Below are positions 55,095 through 64,000 of a stretch of DNA of 64,000 nt, piece after piece. Numbering within the stretch: the stretch's first letter is position 1; every line of letters starts with the position of its first letter. Source of the DNA: Taudactylus pleione (taxonomy: Eukaryota > Chordata > Amphibia > Anura > Myobatrachidae); NCBI GenBank assembly GCA_031769625.1, contig JAUIMM010000686.1:3742001-3806000 (forward strand), read 5' to 3'. The notes beneath the pieces are model-generated. The model had not been told where the DNA came from, made no database searches, and saw only the letters and a program-made list of their open reading frames with translations. The translations under genes were made by a program, and so were the position numbers.

Positions 55095-55190
55095 GGGGGG
55101 TGCGAGCCACCCTGGGTGACACCATCCAAGGTAATGACACCTTGGTGTCATCCCCTTGGATGGTGTCACCGAACAGCAATGAAATCAGAG
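55095..55190. other. Strong stem-loop
   Basis: GGTGACACCATCCAAGG (about 55113-55129) pairs with CCTTGGATGGTGTCACC (about 55154-55170). A smaller TGACACC/GGTGTCA hairpin sits inside (about 55135-55150). No direct evidence for transcription; probably a foldback repeat relic. Confidence 0.5.
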
Positions 55191-55382
55191 AGGCTGGGGG
55201 CTGCCCAACAGTTCATGGAGCTTTGGGCAAGCCCCCCCAGTGTGCCAAAAACATGGGGCGTGACACGTGATCATGAACCCATCATGGCATACATTAGGGG
55301 GCGTGGCTTTGCAGACTGCTTGCATTACAACATGCATTTGCATGATTGCAAGATTCGCATTGCAAAGCTGCCTGTGTGCATT

Positions 55383-55435
55383 CAGAATTCCGACAGCAGG
55401 GATTCCAACGATGAGAATACCGGCGCCGGCATCAC
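55383..55435. mobile_element. Telomere-core MITE family, short arm fragment
   Basis: CAGAATTCCGACAGCAGGGA and AATACCGGCGCCGGCATC are arm words of the family. The fragment abuts a Tc1-like 3' end. Confidence 0.45.
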
Positions 55436-55768
55436 CAGGGATGAAACCCAGCGTCTGGTGATGTCTATGCGTTCCAGACTTCAGGCTGTAATTGCCTGCA
55501 AAGGATTTGCAACAAAGTATTAAAAAGTGAAAGTTAGATTTAGGATTGTTTAGTTTGTCCCATTACTTTTGGCCCCTTAAAAAGTGGGAGGCACATATAG
55601 AAACCGTTGTAATTCCTACACCGTTCTCCTGATTTGGATGTAATTACCCTCAAATTAAATCTGAAAGTCTGCAGTTAAATCACATCTTGTTTCAAAGCCA
55701 TTGTGGTGGTGAATAGAGGCCAAAATATGAACTTTCTGTCAATCTCCCAATATTTATGCACCTGACTG
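55436..55768 (+). mobile_element. Tc1-like element, 3' end (third family)
   Basis: The plus strand encodes the last residues of a Tc1-like transposase (QRLVMSMRSRLQAVIACKG, then FATKY and a TAA stop at about 55520). The typical 3' region follows (CCCATTACTTTTGG, GTGGGAGGCACATAT, CCTACACCGTTC) and then a terminal repeat ending AATATTTATGCACCTGACTG at 55768, followed by TA (55769-55770). Everything upstream of the C-terminus is missing. The 160-codon open frame running through here (55041-55523) is a chimera of a MITE end, a stem-loop repeat and this C-terminus. Confidence 0.8.
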
Positions 55769-55774
55769 TATATA

Positions 55775-56285
55775 GTGTGCACACACACTGTATATATCTA
55801 CAAAATGAGATGGGAGACAGAAGCATCCATTCACAAATGCACTGTGCATGTTGTCTGTACATAAAATACATGATCACAGTGTCAGTATAGCAGGAGTTTT
55901 ATCTTGTCTCCATCATGACTGGCTCGTGAGCAAACCATTCACAAAACTGATGGCGGGTCAGTGGAGCTTCTGCCTGGCGTGTGGAGTGTATCTGACAGCA
56001 CAACATGGGCCATGTGTGTGCTCTTTACTCTTGTCATAAGTACTGTACTAGTAAAGGCTGTCACTTCAGCAATAGTTAGGTGCATGTGGCAGTGAGTAGA
56101 TGTGATAAGTTACAATTATGTTTTTTTTTTTGTAGTTAATATTTTGAGAACTTTTTTTTAATAGAGAATATATATTAGAGAAAAAAAAGTAAATTAGGTT
56201 CTTGTTTTATCTAGAAAGACATAAATATACAGAGATAATCTTCTGCCATGCTAGCTTTGATACAGACATAAATGGATCTTTATAA
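55775..56285. other. No gene recognised
   Basis: AT-rich sequence; T- and A-runs at 56121-56131 and 56178-56188. Nothing recognisable. Confidence 0.45.
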
Positions 56286-56287
56286 AG

Positions 56288-56516
56288 TAAAGGCCCCCTT
56301 ACACGGTGCGATATAGCAGACGATCTGACGGATTGGAATGATATTGTTGCTATATTGTTCTGTGTGTGGGTATGATATCGGCCAGTGCGCACTCCCGTCG
56401 GATTGTACATCGGACCTCCAGTTAATTCTGCATGTACAGTTGATCTGGTGGGAGCGATGTACGATCTCATTTGGCGCTATTCGCATCGGTTATCGCGCCG
56501 TGTATGGGGCCCTTTA
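56288..56516. mobile_element. Palindromic MITE, AAGGCCCCCTTACACGG ends
   Basis: The left end TAAAGGCCCCCTTACACGGT and right end CGCCGTGTATGGGGCCCTTTA are imperfect inverted repeats. Inner arms pair GCGATATAGC.../GCTATTCGC-like and ATTGTACATCGGACCTCC/GCGATGTACGATCTC-like words. Ends resemble the element at 10678-11076. Confidence 0.72.
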
Positions 56517-56519
56517 GGA

Positions 56520-56752
56520 TAGTAACAATATTATCTTAAGTTACCCTTCTGAACTACTTCACCTATATTTTCCAATGTAATCAGCTGTCATTTCCCACAA
56601 CAATGTGGTGCCTCTCATTTGTATGTTTTACAGAAGTATAGATAACTTTCTTTGATTTCCATATCTTCAAGATTTGATCCTGGCTGCTCCTATTGCACTC
56701 CCCTATGGTGGCTGCACCTATTGCGCTCCCCTGTGGGTGCATCCACCAACAC
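56520..56752. other. No gene recognised
   Basis: Short spacer. GGCTGC(T/A)CCTATTGC(A/G)CTCC occurs twice in tandem near 56681-56730, and TGGTG words recur. Confidence 0.45.
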
Positions 56753-56755
56753 TAA

Positions 56756-57049
56756 TGGTGCATACACGTAAGGATTTTGTAGCCAACAATTTTCGTTAAC
56801 GATTTTCGTTCAGATTTTCCCTTTGAAAACGATTTGTAGAATGATTTTTACAACTATGAATAATGTTCCTTCCCTTACTGAAAATCGTCATGTTGGACAG
56901 TCTGAAATGGACGATGAACGATAACTACAAACGGGAGCGCGCTTGAACGAATATCGTTCGTTATAACTCAGAAACTGAACGATTTTTTTTAACGATACGA
57001 CGTCATTAACGACAAATCGTTCAAAAAATTGTTACGTGTGTATGCACCT
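56756..57049. mobile_element. Palindromic MITE (ACACAC-end group), TAA duplication
   Basis: The ends TGGTGCATACACGTAAGG (56756-56773) and the inverse of ACGTGTGTATGCACCT (57034-57049) are imperfect inverted repeats flanked by TAA (56753-56755 and 57050-57052). The interior repeats AACGAT, ATCGTTC and AATCGT words in both orientations, as in 4113-4426. Non-coding. Confidence 0.8.
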
Positions 57050-57054
57050 TAACA

Positions 57055-58590
57055 CTACTTTTGTCACATTACATTTCAACACCACAATTCTCTATAAATG
57101 TAATTCTGCCTCCATGTATTGATCATATTGTTCACAATAAAAATGACTATATAAAATTGCTTGGCTCGTGCCCTCAGCTCCCCCTGGTTAAGGACCCCCT
57201 GGAATATAGAGTGATGATACTTGTCAGAGATGTGTATTGGTACATGTATAGTGCACAGTCACAAACTTTAACAGAATGTTTGCAATATATATGTTTCATT
57301 TTAATTTGCTTTAAAATAATGTGTATATTCGCCATTTACACTTCGCATTGTGTTACTACTGACCACTAGATAACAGATATTTAGTGCATATCTTTATGGA
57401 GTAAGGATATTAAACCGATCACTTTGAGAGCTTAATTTATTAGATGAGTAAATTCTATTGTTGATAACCAATCATGTCAAGTGCTCACAATATCCCAAAA
57501 CATTGAGACTTTCAAACATTTGTTACTATTTTCCCCTTTATGGTTGAAAGTTCCAGTGTGCGATATCAATTTGAAGAAATGTATAGAAATCTGTGTGTGG
57601 ATTTTGAAGTTGGACAAGTATTGTGATTCACACAACGGCAGTTATTGTCCTTCTCCCATTTAAAACCCCAATGACCAGTTGCTTCTATTTTTTCTTGCGG
57701 CTCTGACACAACTCAATTACCAGCAGGAAAGGTAACAAAAGAAACGATTGAATCTGGCAGGAAATAAACTAAAAAAAAACGTCTTTCATTACAGTGACTG
57801 GGATAGGGAGAAAAAAACTGAGCAGGGTTTATTTTTATTTTCTCCTCTTTGCTAATAAATGACTCTCATATATTGCAGCTGAGACTGTTGTCACTGTCTG
57901 ACTGTGTCGATTGTTTTCTTTTTACCATTGGCAACAAAAAAGCCCTTCATGCAATGGGAGGCAGGTAATGCAATCCCTGTGTTATCAGCACAGTATTCAG
58001 TAGATATTTGCGGGGGAACAGTTGAACTCCGAAGCTCCCCTCCTTTCACACAGGAAGCTCCACTGATATCAGGGACTCTGCTTTCACCTTTGTGTTGTCT
58101 TCCAGCTGTCTTTGAAAAGTCATTGTACTGAACTGCAGTCATGGTTTAGAGAACCAAACAAGACAGTGATGGTTTCTGGACAGAACAAAAAGCCATTTAA
58201 CAAAGACTCCACTGTTTGAAGTATGCATTACTTTTGGTAACAAGTACTGTAATATGGTCTTTCTGTGACTGAGATTACACTGATCAGGTTCAACTGTAGT
58301 TAACATATAATATGCTACTAACCTCCTAAATATGCCTAAATTTGTTGGATCATGTGAACATATAACCCAGTAGGAGGCGCTTTGTGCCGTAAAATATGTC
58401 TACCAAAGAGCTCCACAGGGCTGTCTTCTTTTCTGTACACTGTAAACACTCCATAACAAAGCAAACATTGGACAGCATTGATTTTAAACCTCTTAATTAT
58501 TAAAATGTTTGTCTCCAACATAACTCTATTTATATTCAAATATGTTATTAGAAATCATTAAATGTCTCTAAATTACAGGTGTGTATGTAC
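57055..58590. other. No gene recognised; possible conserved non-coding stretch
   Basis: AT-rich sequence. About 57840-58140 is complex, balanced sequence open on both strands for about 75-83 codons, without a recognisable domain. It could be conserved non-coding DNA or an exon, but nothing decisive is visible. Confidence 0.35.
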
Positions 58591-58597
58591 GTGTGTG

Positions 58598-58599
<2 letters not shown>

Positions 58600-58634
<35 letters not shown>

Positions 58635-58720
58635 ATGTATGTATGTAGATATCTATAGATAGAATATATATTCATATATATATGAATATATATTCTATCT
58701 ATGTATATAATGTGCGTGTG
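58600..58720. repeat. (TA)n/(TATG)n microsatellite with 48-bp perfect palindrome
   Basis: TA repeats at about 58602-58628 and GTAT repeats follow. A perfect palindrome without a loop lies at 58655-58702 (half-site ATAGATAGAATATATATTCA continuing to TATA). Confidence 0.9.
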
Positions 58721-58904
58721 TATGATGACCAGTTTGCTGTTGAATAGGTAAATCAAAGGTGAAAACCCCATGCCACCAATAGTAAGTGACATAGCAGGGC
58801 AACAAATTGATACAGGCTATTATCACTTGTGTAAACTGTCTCCAGACCATAAATTTCACTACTTACAGTACAATGAGGACAAGCTTTGAACGTGTCATCA
58901 AGCT

Positions 58905-59720
58905 GTTCTATTTGGGATGTAGTTTTTGGGATGCATTCCGCCGGTCACAATCCTGACAGCGGAATGCTGGCTAGGGAGTTATGATAGGTGTCGAAATACC
59001 GACGTCTATTTATTTATTACCAGTTATTTATATAATGCACACATATTCCGCAGCGCTTTACAGAGAATATTTGGCCATTCACAGCAGTCCCTGCCCCAGT
59101 GGAGCTTACAATCTATATTCCCTATCACATGCGCACACACATACACACTAGGTATAAATTGTGTTGGGAGCCAATTAACCTACCAGTATGTTTTTGGAGT
59201 GTGGGAGGAAACCGGAGTACCCGGTGGAACCCCACGCAAGCACAGGGAGAATATACAAACTCCACACTGTTAGGGCCATAGTGGGAATTGAACCCATGAC
59301 CTCGCCTATCATAATCCTGCCGCCGGAATGCCGCGGATGACATCCCGAATGAAGGTGAGTCCGGGGCGCCCTTAACATTAGCGCCGGGGGGGGGAGGGTT
59401 AGGATTAGGGAGTCTTGCGGGGCTAGGTTTGGGGGGGATATTAGGGTTAGAGCACCCCCAGGGAGAGGTTAGGGTTAGGCACCCCCCCGGGAGGGTTAGG
59501 TTTCTGGAGCGGTAAGGGGAGGGTTAGGCACCCCCGGGGGTAGGTTAGCGTTAGGCACTAGGAGGGGTGGTTAGGGTTAGGCACTACTAAGGGAGGGTTA
59601 GGGGGGGACCGGGGAGGTTACGGTACTTACTTTCCTCTGTCAGAATCTTGATCCTGTCGGGCAGCCGCTGTCAGGATTTGAACCGGCTAAACAGCCGCTG
59701 GCATTTCAATCCCATTCTGT
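58905..59720. mobile_element. Hairpin MITE with telomere-like core, copy 5, split by a V-SINE
   Basis: The left part (58905-59006) carries GCATTCCGCCGG, CAATCCTGACAGCGGAATGC and GTGTCGAAATACCGACG. After the V-SINE (59007-59303), the element resumes with CCTATCATAATCCTGCCGCC and GGAATGCCGCGGATGACATC. The core, about 59375-59620, is a long array of GGGTTAGG, GGTTAGGCACCCCC and GGCACTA units with G-runs. The right arm (about 59635-59725) has CAGAATCTTGATCCTGTCGG and GCTGTCAGGATTTGAACCGG. The largest copy in the window. Confidence 0.75.
59007..59303 (-). mobile_element. V-SINE with L2-like tail, inserted in a MITE
   Basis: On the minus strand: a partial tRNA-like head with B box GGGTTCAATTCC (59283-59294; the A-box side is missing), then the centre TGCTTGCGTGGGGTTCCACC, ACTCCGGTTTCCTCCCACAC and GGTAGGTTAATTGGC. 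It ends with the L2-like tail CTGTAAAGCGCTGCGGAATA and AATAAATA. Truncated at the 5' side. Better preserved than the copy at 7600. Confidence 0.88.
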
Positions 59721-59724
59721 TTTA

Positions 59725-60735
59725 TTCAGCGTATACTGAGCCACTGTTGCTGGGGTCCTATTAAAACTCTGATGCATTTTTCTTCTAATGGTATAACAGT
59801 TCTATAGCAATAGATTACTAGAGTACTAATGTATGGGTGAAAAAAAGCCTTCGTAAGAGAAGGGCCAGGCCAAATATTATACTAATAAAAAAAGCTTGTA
59901 AAATAAAGGTTTATGTGTATGGTACAAGATGCAAAGTTGTTTCCATAATAGTATTAGCAGTTAGTGGCCAGTACGGGAAAAAAAAAAAAACAACAACTAA
60001 AGACGACCATTAGATTGGGCAGTTATCCCTTCCACATTCCAATGTCCTTAGGTAAATGTAATTCTTTTGTGGAGCGGCTTCTGAAAGTGGATCCTCACTA
60101 TTGGTGTTTACTGGTCATTTGAGAAATATTCTGTGTAGAGCCTTCATTTTAGATTTAACTATTCGCTTTATCAGCATTGCTAATAATTATGTTCATTATA
60201 GATAGACGTTAATCCTGCAGATGATTTGGTTACAAACATTATTGGTATTTTAGGTTTTAAATAATAGTCACAGCTAAAGCAGAATATCCATTTCCTTGAA
60301 CGTATTTTTCTATTTATCATTTCCAACGGCTTTATGCAAGTAGTGTACAAACGTGGTCAAGGGAATGCGCATCTATGTGAAGGGTAATTCTGTGTATAAT
60401 AGAAATGACCTTGTGTTAGTTGAGTCATTTCACAGCCGAAGTGGCAGATTTCTTGCAACTCTGATGTTGTGATACGTCACATGGTCAATCTGTTAAACTA
60501 ATGAAATATTGTTTTCTTTCTTTTTTATTATTCATTTTATTATTTCTGTGTAAAGAAAGAAATATACCTTCTATCGTCAAATGATGTGTGTACAAAATGC
60601 ATAATGAGATATATATTCTATGTTATTTTCCCTTGTGTTGAATATTGCATACTACATATTTGGTAGCAGGGGAGTCTTGTGTCTTATACCAGGGGTTGCA
60701 CTGTATCTGTTTGCTATTAAGGTATGCTAAAATTG
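59725..60735. other. No gene recognised
   Basis: AT-rich sequence with an A-run at about 59977-59990. Nothing recognisable. Confidence 0.45.
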
Positions 60736-60737
60736 AG

Positions 60738-60805
60738 ACGGGGCATGATGGGATGTGTAGTTCCATAGCAGCTGGGGGACCGCATGTTAAATACCCGTGG
60801 CTTGA
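60738..60805 (-). mobile_element. hAT-type MITE fragment (probable)
   Basis: On the minus strand, GCGGTCCCCCAGCTGCTATG followed by GAACTACACATCCCATCATG is the sequence common to many vertebrate hAT-type repeats (CAGCTGCTGTGGAACTACA and variants). Similar words occur in the arms of the 5134-7440 element. Confidence 0.5.
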
Positions 60806-60850
60806 ACTGTGGGCCTTGTCACCACATTGAGCAATCCTCCTGATCAAATC

Positions 60851-61101
60851 TATTTTATTATTACATTTTATTTATAGGGCGCCACAAGAAGTCTGCAGCA
60901 CCATACATACAGTAAAGGGTACACAGAAAATTACATTACATTACAATACAGTAACCAACTTATAAACAGAGCACAAGTAACAATTAGCAACACAATTCTC
61001 CATACACAATACAGCTGGGAAGGTGAAGGCTGTCATAGAAGTGCTAGAGAAGAAGGCTGAGAGACAGTGGGGAGGAGGAGGACCCTGCTCCTAGGAGCTT
61101 A
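60851..61101 (-). mobile_element. L2-type LINE 3' end
   Basis: On the minus strand: TAAGCTCCTAGGAGCAGGGT, CCTCCTCCTCCCCACTG, TGCTGCAGACTTCTTGTGGC, GCCCTATAAATAAAATGTAA and (TAA) repeats. Related to the tail at 50625-50990. Only the 3' untranslated end is present. Confidence 0.75.
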
Positions 61102-61104
61102 TTT

Positions 61105-63100
61105 TATGCTGATTCACGTCTGCACCGTTGTCTTTTGCATATCATACTGACCCACCTCTTCCTCTTCATTGGTCATAGAGTGGAAAAGGGACAGTAACAG
61201 ACTCTAAAGCAAGTGCATGCTGTGCAATGTGTGCTTAGCTTCTAAAACGGGGAAGCAGTGTGTAGAGGAGTTCCTGTGATAACAAGATGTGATGAATAAA
61301 AGGGGTGTGGGACTGGAGGCCATTTATGGATGGTATTTGTTTTTCCACTTTAACTTGTCTCCACATGTTGTCTACATGTGCATGACTACTTGTTACTTCA
61401 CAGTTGGTAGGTATAGTCAGGGCAAGCTAATCCCTAGGAACAAAACATCTTTAGAGCTTTTGGTCGACTCGAGCGCTACCCTTGCAAAGCAGGAAACGTT
61501 TGCATTTCACTTGCTGTGTTGGAAATAGGAAGAATGATTTTACTGCTGAACATGTTAGACATACTAGTTTACAATTAGATCTTACCAGGTATGGAGTCTC
61601 TTCAATTCACCACTTAGTGCAAATATTCGTAAAATGGAATAACTTTTTTGGATTCTTATTTTATGAATTATAGTGACCCACCCCGACTTCGCACGGGAAC
61701 AATTTCATCTCGCCAAAGCCCCTTGCATCTTATAACAACCTACGCCATATCACCACAGCCCCCTGAATCTCACCACAACCACCTGCTTCTCACTCCTGCA
61801 TCTCATCAGTGTCACCACAACCCCCACTGCTGCTGCACTGCAGCTGGCTGGAGCCCAGTCACTGGGATTTGCTGGGCTTCCTGTTGAGCTTCCTCGCCGT
61901 GGTCCCCTTGTTTGAGAACAGGGTTGACTTCCATGTGTTGCTGAGCGGGAACATAATACTGGAGAGGGAGCACTGCACAGTGGAAGAGTGGTGGCCGGAG
62001 TCTGCCTGCAGGTTCAGCGTAGGGATGGACATTGGACTCCAGTAGTTACTAGCCATCAATGTTATTGTTCCAATGGTAGTGTTTTACCATTTGATGGTGG
62101 CGGTCCGATGTGTGCTACCATCAAATGGTAATCATTTGTTGGTGTTCTGATGTTTTTTTCTCTTTTTTTTTTTTAGTCCTGATAGCTATGCCTCCCCTGG
62201 CTCCTTCCTGGCTTCTGTGCCTGCATTAGGGCATCTTTATGGGTTCATTGGAGGCGGACTCTCACACTCTGTCTGCCCCAGACGTGATCTTGCTCAGTCC
62301 ATAACTCCCTTCCCTTTCTAGGCCGCATACCAAGTAACAGGGCACATCTCTGATTGGCTCTCACCGTCTGTTGCTGTTTCAGCATCATGGCCAGCTCCAA
62401 TACAGAAGCGTGGTGCAAGTTTTTTTTTCTGTGACTTTGCTTCACTAGAATCATCGCTGCACAGATGAATGGTTCATACACCTAAATGAACAGTTGCATC
62501 CCTATCCAGAGTGCTGAATCTTTTTTTTGGGGGGGGAGAGAGAGAGAACGAGAACGAACATTTTATCACAGCATGCATTGCTAATAGTGATGTTATACTG
62601 TGGGGCATATTTATTAATTATTGGGACTTTGTACAGTTAAATATTTCTTATCTCTTTGTATCGCTGCAATAAAAAATTGAGGATCACTGACATATATGAG
62701 TTTGAAGTGAAGTTATCAGTGATAGTTATTTTATTTTTGGCTTTGGGACCTGTCCGCACTACTGCACATGAATTGTCGTCAGACCACGCAATTGATGTAG
62801 AGGAATCTTACTTCTCCCTCTCCCTGAAACTTGAGTGATCTGTAGCCCATAGGCTACAATGGCTTACACTATTTGCCATTTGCTACCAGGACCAAACTTG
62901 GTAAATTTGGCATGTAAGGAGATTTATGGGGGCTGAATTTGCAGTTGGAAATGGGAGACCTCAGCAGATAAGCATACTTCTGTATGTTTTAATAATTAAT
63001 TTTAATGGGAATTATCTTTATGTGCTGAATATATTGTTGCAATATCTTATTTTTTATTATAGCAACAAAAGTTAAATGACAAATGCGCTGAATGCCATAG
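61105..63100. other. No gene recognised; low-complexity CACCACAA block
   Basis: About 61672-61830 contains recurrent CTCACCACAACC and CCCCTGCATCT-like units after ACCCCGACTTCGCACGGG, probably an interspersed repeat with a short degenerate tandem region. T-run at about 62159-62175, G-run near 62529. No exon recognised; frames at 61289-62045 have no motif. Confidence 0.4.
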
Positions 63101-63104
63101 TACT

Positions 63105-63895
63105 AGACAGGGGCGTAACTAGCACAAAAAACCTCATAGAAACATGGCACTGACAAGGAAACAGACTGTGGGCCCCATAGAAGCTGCACCAATGGTAGTT
63201 GCGCCCTTGGAACTAGAATATTTATTGTAAGTGATTTATAGAGCTCCAAACTAGTATTTTCCCAGCACCCTAAATCTTTCTGCTTATGCCCTGCCCTTCC
63301 TTTATTGTATTAGTGGTTAATATAACCCAGGTACCATTGAAAGAAATTAAAATGAATGAAATGAATAACATCAATGGACAATGCCCCTTTCTAAACAGGC
63401 ACTTGAAGTTCAGTTAGCTGTCCTCTATACATGAATAGTGGCAGTCCCTCCTCTGGCATCCTCTTCATTTTGTATCTGTTCTGACCCCCTATTGAAACTT
63501 TTGAGGAGTGTCCTCTCAGGCCAGTTCCTTGCAGCAAAATCAGTCGTCTTCTGCCTAATGCAGATATCATGATGAAATGTCTTTGATTGCACAGGGCACT
63601 ATACTGTATATAGCTTGTGAGACATACAGGAAACACATTATTAATCATATGTTTGACTGAGATGAAAAACTATGGAGAAAAGGGGAGCATGTTTAGATTA
63701 ATCTATCTTTCCTTTATCCACAGGGGACACTGGAGTCTAGACTGGGGGGTATAGACGGGTGCAGAGTGGAGACGGCACTTTAAGAATTTAGACGGGTGAC
63801 TGGCTCCTCCCCTTCATAGCTCCTCACCTCTACAGTTTTAGAAAAAGTGACTCGAGGGAGCCGGTACCTGGGCACTCGGAGCATAGTTTTGTTTT
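63105..63895. other. Interspersed-repeat fragments, no gene
   Basis: CAGGGGCGTAACTAGC (63109) with GGGCCCCATAGAAGCTGC (about 63171) looks like a piece of a common SINE/LINE-type repeat. The GC-richer stretch 63715-63860 (GACACTGGAGTCTAGACTGG) resembles no family I can name. The 85-codon minus-strand frame (63391-63648) has no motif. Confidence 0.4.
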
Positions 63896-63898
63896 AAA

Positions 63899-63940
63899 AG
63901 TGTGTGTATGTGTGTGTGTGTGTGTATGTGTGTGTATATA

Positions 63941-63974
<34 letters not shown>

Positions 63975-64000
63975 ATATATATATATATATAATATATATA
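63899..64000. repeat. (TG)n-(TA)n compound microsatellite at window edge
   Basis: TG repeats with interruptions (63899-63957) followed by TA repeats with AATA interruptions (63957-64000), running out of the window. Confidence 0.95.

Noticed and set aside
55041..55523. 160-codon plus-strand frame
   Set aside because: It is a chimera: MITE end, stem-loop repeat, telomere-core MITE arm and the last residues of a Tc1-like transposase.

Overview
The window reads as a vertebrate nuclear genome, most likely a large, repeat-rich amphibian (anuran) genome. This is inferred from the repeat mix: V-SINEs with L2-like tails, L2 3' ends, Tc1-like elements, a Tigger-like MITE, many palindromic MITEs with TWA-type target duplications, hAT ends, and a Ty3/gypsy element of the Gmr1-like type. 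There is no operon structure and no convincing host exon, rRNA, tRNA gene or CRISPR array. The open frames are transposon relics or accidents of palindromes, microsatellites and repeat junctions.

Layout. 0-5 kb: a (CA)n tract, a hairpin MITE with a telomere-like core, a possible hAT/ZMYM-type relic and a truncated Tc1-like copy, then a MITE interrupted by a second MITE. 5.1-7.4 kb: a 2.3-kb foldback element with very long arms and a TTA target duplication. 7.6-13 kb: a decayed V-SINE, a Tigger-like MITE, a palindromic MITE and a better V-SINE. 13.6-17.6 kb: a cluster of palindromic MITEs, including the first copy of a 'hairpin-chain' element (14063-14585). 19.6-25.9 kb: Tc1 and hAT fragments, a hairpin element whose loop is telomere-like sequence, and more MITEs. 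27-30 kb: an L1-type relic and a nearly full-length dead Tc1-like element (27544-29603) with a second hairpin-chain MITE inserted in it. 30.7-32.3 kb: two foldback elements. 33-42 kb: two telomere-like-core MITEs, the third hairpin-chain copy, a period-12 pyrimidine tract and one TAA-flanked MITE. 44.9-49.4 kb: a dead Ty3/gypsy-family LTR retrotransposon on the minus strand whose domain order is gag(SCAN-like)-PR-INT-RT-RNaseH. 50.6-52.3 kb: an L2 tail, two adjacent MITEs and a hAT MITE nested in one of them. 53-64 kb: further MITEs, a Tc1 3' end, a V-SINE inside a telomere-core MITE, another L2 tail and terminal TG/TA microsatellites.

The most unusual structures are three. First, a roughly 525-550-bp MITE built from about ten consecutive hairpins; several stems differ in sequence between copies while staying self-complementary. 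Second, two hairpin MITE families with unrelated ends but the same degenerate TTAGGG-like core. Third, the gypsy-family element with integrase upstream of reverse transcriptase and a SCAN-like gag segment. None of the elements looks capable of moving by itself. The non-autonomous ones would depend on PIF/Harbinger-, mariner- or hAT-type transposases encoded elsewhere.
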